A stretch of DNA of 64,000 bases from Acidobacteriota bacterium. GTDB taxonomy: Bacteria > Acidobacteriota > Vicinamibacteria > Vicinamibacterales > UBA2999. Below the pieces are notes generated by a model that was not told where the DNA came from, searched no databases, and saw only the letters and a program-made list of their open reading frames with translations. The stretch covers positions 62,001-126,000 of the forward strand of contig CANKJK010000006.1 in assembly GCA_947482665.1 (NCBI GenBank). Direction: 5' to 3'. The translations under genes were made by a program, and so were the position numbers. This document shows, piece after piece, positions 60,322 to 64,000 of this stretch (position 1 is its first letter; every line of letters begins with the position of its first letter).

Positions 60322-62271
60322 ATGGATGCCGTGCCCCCCCCTGCGCGAACCCGCGACTCAGGTCCCGCGGCCGGTCCGGCGGTCGCCGCGCCGGCCTTTC
60401 GTCGGGATATTCAGGGGCTCAGGGCGCTCGCCGTCCTCGCGGTGGTGCTCTTCCATGCGTTTCCCAGCGCGGTGCCAGGTGGCTTCGCCGGCGTGGACGC
60501 CTTCTTTGTTATTTCGGGCTTTCTCATCGCCGGCATTCTGATGAAGGAGCTGGCGGCGGGGACGTTTTCGCTCAGAGCCTTCTACATCCGCCGCGTCCGG
60601 CGCCTCTTCCCCGCCCTGCTCGTACTGCTGGCGTTTGCCTTTGCCGCGGCGTATGCGCTGCGGCCACCGCGGGAATTCGATGAATTCGCACGCACGGCGA
60701 TCTCGGCCGTGCTGTTCGTGTCCAATTTCTATTTCTGGCGCCTGACGGACTACTTCGCCGAAGGCGCCGCCGAGAAGCCCCTGCTCCACACGTGGTCTCT
60801 GGCGGTGGAAGAGCAGTTCTTCATTCTGTTCCCGCTGTTCCTGTTCCTCGCGTGGCGTCTGTCACGCCGCGCCGTGCCGGCCACGCTGATCGCGGCGCTG
60901 GCCGGCTCATTCCTGCTCAGTGAATGGCTCGTCCGAACAGCGCCCACCGCGGCATATTTCTTCAGCCCCGCGCGCGCCTTTGAACTGCTCATCGGCGCCG
61001 TGGCCGCCGTCGCGGTCCCGCGGTGGCGGCCCGGGGGGATGGCTCGTCGCGTCGCGTCCGGCATCGGACTGGCCGGACTGCTGACCGCCTTCTTTGCCTA
61101 CGGTCCGTCCACGCCCTTTCCCGGCATCAGCGCGCTGTTGCCGTGCCTGGGGACGGCCCTGATGCTGGTGGCGGGGCGGGAGGAGCCGACGTGGGCGGGC
61201 CGCGCCATTTCAGGACGCCCGTTCCAGTTCTTCGGCAACCTCTCCTATTCGCTCTATCTGTGGCACTGGCCCATCCTGGCCTTCGCGCGAGACATCGCGG
61301 GATTCGACTTTTCGCCGTGGGTCGCCGCCGCCGCCGTGGCAGTCTCGATCCTGTGCGCCTGTGTCTCCTACTACGGCGTTGAGCGCCCCTTCCTCGACCG
61401 CCGCCGCGATGGTCTGCCATTTTTGGCACTCGGCGCCGCGACGATCGCGCTGGTCGTGCTCGCGGGAGCGACCGTCGTGCTGCGCCACGGCCTGCCGGGG
61501 CGCTATTCGGACGCGGCGCTGGCCATGTTTGCGGCCCGCACGGACTTTGACCCGCGGCGCGACAGCTGCCACACCTACGACCACATCCCATACGACCAGA
61601 CCTGCCACTTCGGCGATGCGTCGGCCCAGCCCGATCTGGCAGTGTGGGCAGACAGTCAGGGCACGGCGCTGGTCGTGGCACTGGGTGAGGGGGCGCGGCC
61701 GGCCCGGCGCTCGGTGCTCGCGATCACCGCGTCCGCCTGCCCTCCGGCTGTGGACCTCGACCTCCCCGAGCGCAGAACCTGCCGCGAGCACAATCGCCAG
61801 ACCCTCGCGTCGTTGACGGGGGATGCGCGCGTCACCACCGTCGTGCTCGCCATCCAGCCTGATCGCTACCCGGACCAGGATGCGCTGATGCGGTCCTTTG
61901 AGACCACGGTCCGGTCTCTGAGAGAGGGCGGCAAGTCGGTCATCGTGATCGATCCCATTCCAGTCATGGTCACGGACCCGCCCCTGCAGGTTGGCCGCGC
62001 GGTTCAGCGGGGCATGACGCCTGCCGAGCTGGGCCTGCCTCGAGCGGTGTACCAGGCCGCCTCCGCTCCGTGGCGTGCGTTTCTGATGACGCTCCAGCGC
62101 CGCTACGGCGTGCAGGTCTTTGATCTAGTCAGCCGGCTGTGCAGCGATGTGCGCTGCCATGTCTTCGATGCCCAGGCGGGCGTGCTCTACCTCAACGCCT
62201 CGCACCTGACGCTGGCCGGAGCCCGTCTCGTCTTCGCACCCCTGGTCTCGCGGCTGTATGGGCCGGCCTGA
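60322..62271 (+). CDS. OafA-like O-acyltransferase with altered SGNH domain
   Basis: The 649-residue protein has an acyltransferase 3 domain with ten membrane helices (about 20-390), carrying the RDIQGLRALAVLAVVLFHAF and GGFAGVDAFFVISGFLI signatures. A C-terminal SGNH domain (about 425-649) follows. In the SGNH part the nucleophile motif reads ADSQG instead of GDSH, and the final motif reads NASHL where DxxH is usual. The catalytic Ser and His are present, but the Asp is Asn. OafA-type enzymes acetylate O-antigen or other surface glycans. The ATG at 60322 fits the family start; the frame upstream reads through the tRNA and is not real. Confidence 0.9.
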   Translation: MDAVPPPARTRDSGPAAGPAVAAPAFRRDIQGLRALAVLAVVLFHAFPSAVPGGFAGVDAFFVISGFLIAGILMKELAAGTFSLRAFYIRRVRRLFPALLVLLAFAFAAAYALRPPREFDEFARTAISAVLFVSNFYFWRLTDYFAEGAAEKPLLHTWSLAVEEQFFILFPLFLFLAWRLSRRAVPATLIAALAGSFLLSEWLVRTAPTAAYFFSPARAFELLIGAVAAVAVPRWRPGGMARRVASGIGLAGLLTAFFAYGPSTPFPGISALLPCLGTALMLVAGREEPTWAGRAISGRPFQFFGNLSYSLYLWHWPILAFARDIAGFDFSPWVAAAAVAVSILCACVSYYGVERPFLDRRRDGLPFLALGAATIALVVLAGATVVLRHGLPGRYSDAALAMFAARTDFDPRRDSCHTYDHIPYDQTCHFGDASAQPDLAVWADSQGTALVVALGEGARPARRSVLAITASACPPAVDLDLPERRTCREHNRQTLASLTGDARVTTVVLAIQPDRYPDQDALMRSFETTVRSLREGGKSVIVIDPIPVMVTDPPLQVGRAVQRGMTPAELGLPRAVYQAASAPWRAFLMTLQRRYGVQVFDLVSRLCSDVRCHVFDAQAGVLYLNASHLTLAGARLVFAPLVSRLYGPA

Positions 62272-62280
62272 CAGGTGCTC

Positions 62281-63153
62281 ATGTCGATGATGCGTCGCGT
62301 GTCATCGCGGAGTGTCACGTGGCTCTTGGCCGCCCTGGGTCTCGCGTTGGTGGGCGGCGCCACGGCGATCCTGATGCGGGGTGTCCCGCTGCGGGACACG
62401 CGTGCCTACGACGCGCACGCCCGCCTGGTGAGCCGCACGGGCACCATCGAGGTCGCCTGCCCGGCGCAGAGTGGTGAGACGGCCGTGATCGTGGCCCTGG
62501 GCCAGTCGAATATCGCCAACACCGCCGCCATGCGCGTGGTGACGCGCTATCCCGCGCAGGTGGTCAGCCTCTTCGCCGGACGGTGCATGGTCGCCGCCTC
62601 ACCGCTGCTCGGGGCCAGTGGCCAGGACGGCGAATTCCTCACACTCCTGGCCGACCGCCTCATCGAGTCTGGCCGCTATCGTGGCGTCGTGCTGGTGCCC
62701 CTCGGCGTGGGCGACTCCGCGATTGCGCGGTGGCAGGACGGCGGCGATCTCAACGGCGACCTGAAGGCCGCCCTCGCGGCGATGCCCTCGGGCTATCGGG
62801 TGACACACGTGCTGTGGCATCACGGTGAAACCGACGCGCGCCACGGCACGTCGGCCGAGGGCTATCGGGCCGCGTTTGCCTCGCTGACACAGACCCTTCG
62901 CTCGGCCGGCGTCGACGCTCCCATCTTCCTGGCGATCTCGACACGATGCGGTCCGCACTGGACCCCGGAGAATCCCACAGCGTTGGCGCTTCGCTCGCTG
63001 GTCGCTGATGGACTGGCGCGCCTGGGCGCCGACTCTGATCGGCTGCTCACCTCCGTCGACCGTCTTCCGGACGGCTGCCACCTCAGCGCGTCGGGTCAGA
63101 CCCGCACGGCCGATGCCTACGCAGCCGCCATCGCCGCGGCTGGCCGCCGCTGA
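62281..63153 (+). CDS. SGNH-type acetylesterase (SASA-like), membrane-anchored
   Basis: The protein is about 290 residues with an N-terminal hydrophobic anchor (VTWLLAALGLALVGGATAIL). It shows SGNH blocks typical of sialate/carbohydrate acetylesterases: VALGQSN (nucleophile Ser), VGDSAI, HHGETDA and the final DGCHLSASG with Asp and His. All catalytic parts are present. It begins nine bases after the O-acyltransferase, so the pair may add and remove acetyl groups on the same surface glycan. Other starts (GTG 62275, ATG 62287) are near. The target glycan is unknown. Confidence 0.82.
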   Translation: MSMMRRVSSRSVTWLLAALGLALVGGATAILMRGVPLRDTRAYDAHARLVSRTGTIEVACPAQSGETAVIVALGQSNIANTAAMRVVTRYPAQVVSLFAGRCMVAASPLLGASGQDGEFLTLLADRLIESGRYRGVVLVPLGVGDSAIARWQDGGDLNGDLKAALAAMPSGYRVTHVLWHHGETDARHGTSAEGYRAAFASLTQTLRSAGVDAPIFLAISTRCGPHWTPENPTALALRSLVADGLARLGADSDRLLTSVDRLPDGCHLSASGQTRTADAYAAAIAAAGRR

Positions 63154-63375
63154 CGTACTCCGCTTCGCTGGACTGATTCCACTCCCATGGGATGCGCGCG
63201 ATGCACGCTGCGCGTCTGGTGCGCATCGCAACACCTGGTGCCGGCGTGTCGATGGCGAGGTCGGGTCGCGGGCCGACTCTCGACGCACGGTGCGCCTCGT
63301 CATGCGCGGACGGCGGATGGGAGGCCCCCGCCGACGAGTGTCGGCGAGGGCGTACGGCTCGACGGTCTGGGGCGG

Positions 63376-64000
63376 TTACTTGGCCGCGGGCCAGCGGGTG
63401 TCGATCGGCTTCTTGGCGTCGGCCGTGATCTGCAGGTCCGCGCAGTGGTGATAGGAGTAGCCGCCGGGCTGGTTGTAGCCGTGGTCCGCCATGAACTGCA
63501 CCACCTGCAGCGTGCAGCGCGGGCAGCTGATGTTCGGCAGCTCGATGTCGGTTTCCCACGGCGTCATGGGCGTCGTCGGGCGCGCGGACGACGGTTCACC
63601 CGGCTTCGGATAGTGCTGGAAGATGCCGTCCACCAGCACGGGCAGCTGTGGCGGGCTCTGGATGGCGGCCCACACGGAGTAGACGCCCCGGTCCGTGTAC
63701 TTCTCGAAGGTCATCGGATCCGGCGGCAACTCGTTGCGCGAGTTCACGGCCAGCGCGACGCGGTAGTGACCCGAGTGGAACACCGTCTCCTGAATCTTGA
63801 TGTGGAGCTTCGAGCCGCCGGTCACTTTGCCGATGGCCCCGGTCAGGAGTTTTTCATTCTGCCCCTTCGGGTCGCCGCCGCAGGGGCCGAGCTTCTGGGG
63901 ATCACCAAGCTGGTCCTCGACCAGCCACGAGGCGGGCTCAAGCAGCTTGAAGTGGGCGTCGATGGCGACGGGGAGCGCCGTCGCGGCCACGGCGACGGCA
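63376..64000 (-). CDS. LPMO-like secreted copper protein (SCE4755-type), N-terminus beyond the window
   Basis: The frame is open to the right edge, so the start and most of the signal peptide are missing. The last signal residues are VAVAATALPVAIDA, which would leave His as the first residue of the mature protein (HFKLLEPASWL). A second histidine in ETVFHSGHYRVAL could complete a histidine brace, as in lytic polysaccharide monooxygenases. The C-terminal part has ISCPRCTLQVVQFMADHG and YSYHHCADLQI, with four cysteines. I recall a family named SCE4755 polysaccharide-monooxygenase-like with this pattern. It should be secreted and bind copper; activity on a polysaccharide is unproven. Confidence 0.74.
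   Translation of the reverse strand, partial: AVAVAATALPVAIDAHFKLLEPASWLVEDQLGDPQKLGPCGGDPKGQNEKLLTGAIGKVTGGSKLHIKIQETVFHSGHYRVALAVNSRNELPPDPMTFEKYTDRGVYSVWAAIQSPPQLPVLVDGIFQHYPKPGEPSSARPTTPMTPWETDIELPNISCPRCTLQVVQFMADHGYNQPGGYSYHHCADLQITADAKKPIDTRWPAAK

Overview
The window looks like chromosome of a high-GC, Gram-negative member of the Acidobacteriota, most likely close to Vicinamibacterales. This is inferred from family content, not from a marker gene. It is dense in families typical of that group: a TonB-dependent receptor with a carboxypeptidase-regulatory N-terminus, DUF5916 and other outer-membrane barrels, DUF1552/DUF1592 proteins, secreted ankyrin proteins, NHL propellers, c-type cytochromes and a PQQ-type propeller. 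No phage genes, insertion sequence, CRISPR array or replication origin was seen. lpxD at the left edge supports an LPS outer membrane.

Layout. 1-6.1 kb: the end of lpxD, then a minus-strand cluster of two NHL propellers and a diheme cytochrome, separated by a terminator from a virginiamycin-B-lyase-like propeller that carries one heme site. 6.1-13.7 kb: an NTF2-like protein, an AI-2E-family transporter, an acyltransferase, a response regulator, a barrel gene and a LytS-type kinase that are both cut at one shared point, a metzincin-like protease and a sulfatase. 13.7-21.2 kb: a PLP decarboxylase, a proline-rich lipoprotein, an acyl-CoA ligase followed by a heme-PQQ protein, a GNAT protein, the remains of a nucleotidyltransferase module, and a SEC-C protein with a clear terminator. 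21.3-31.3 kb: a DUF5916 barrel, an ankyrin protein, hisC, a large TonB receptor and a divergent secreted protein separated by a 13-base C run. 31.3-36.7 kb: two small proteins, an exported KatG, a secreted CBM-like protein and a RibD-like reductase.

36.7-46.9 kb: a two-component system divergent from a porin/cupredoxin pair, a lipoprotein, a hydrolase, an unusual heme/copper-monooxygenase/TPR/redoxin fusion and a pentapeptide-repeat protein. 46.9-60.2 kb: bounded by two tRNA-Arg genes. It contains a four-gene operon (DUF1592 cytochrome, DUF1552, ankyrin, NHL propeller), a P450, small membrane proteins, an SDR, the cut end of a slipin gene, a cytochrome and two envelope proteins. 60.3-64 kb: an O-acyltransferase/acetylesterase pair and a polysaccharide-monooxygenase-like protein cut by the window edge.

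Three themes stand out. First, extracytoplasmic redox and propeller proteins recur in at least two clusters and may form an undescribed envelope module. Second, there are three gene-breaking scars (about 10.07, 19.97 and 57.95 kb). Third, several genuine genes are very short, including three of 54, 58 and 61 residues.
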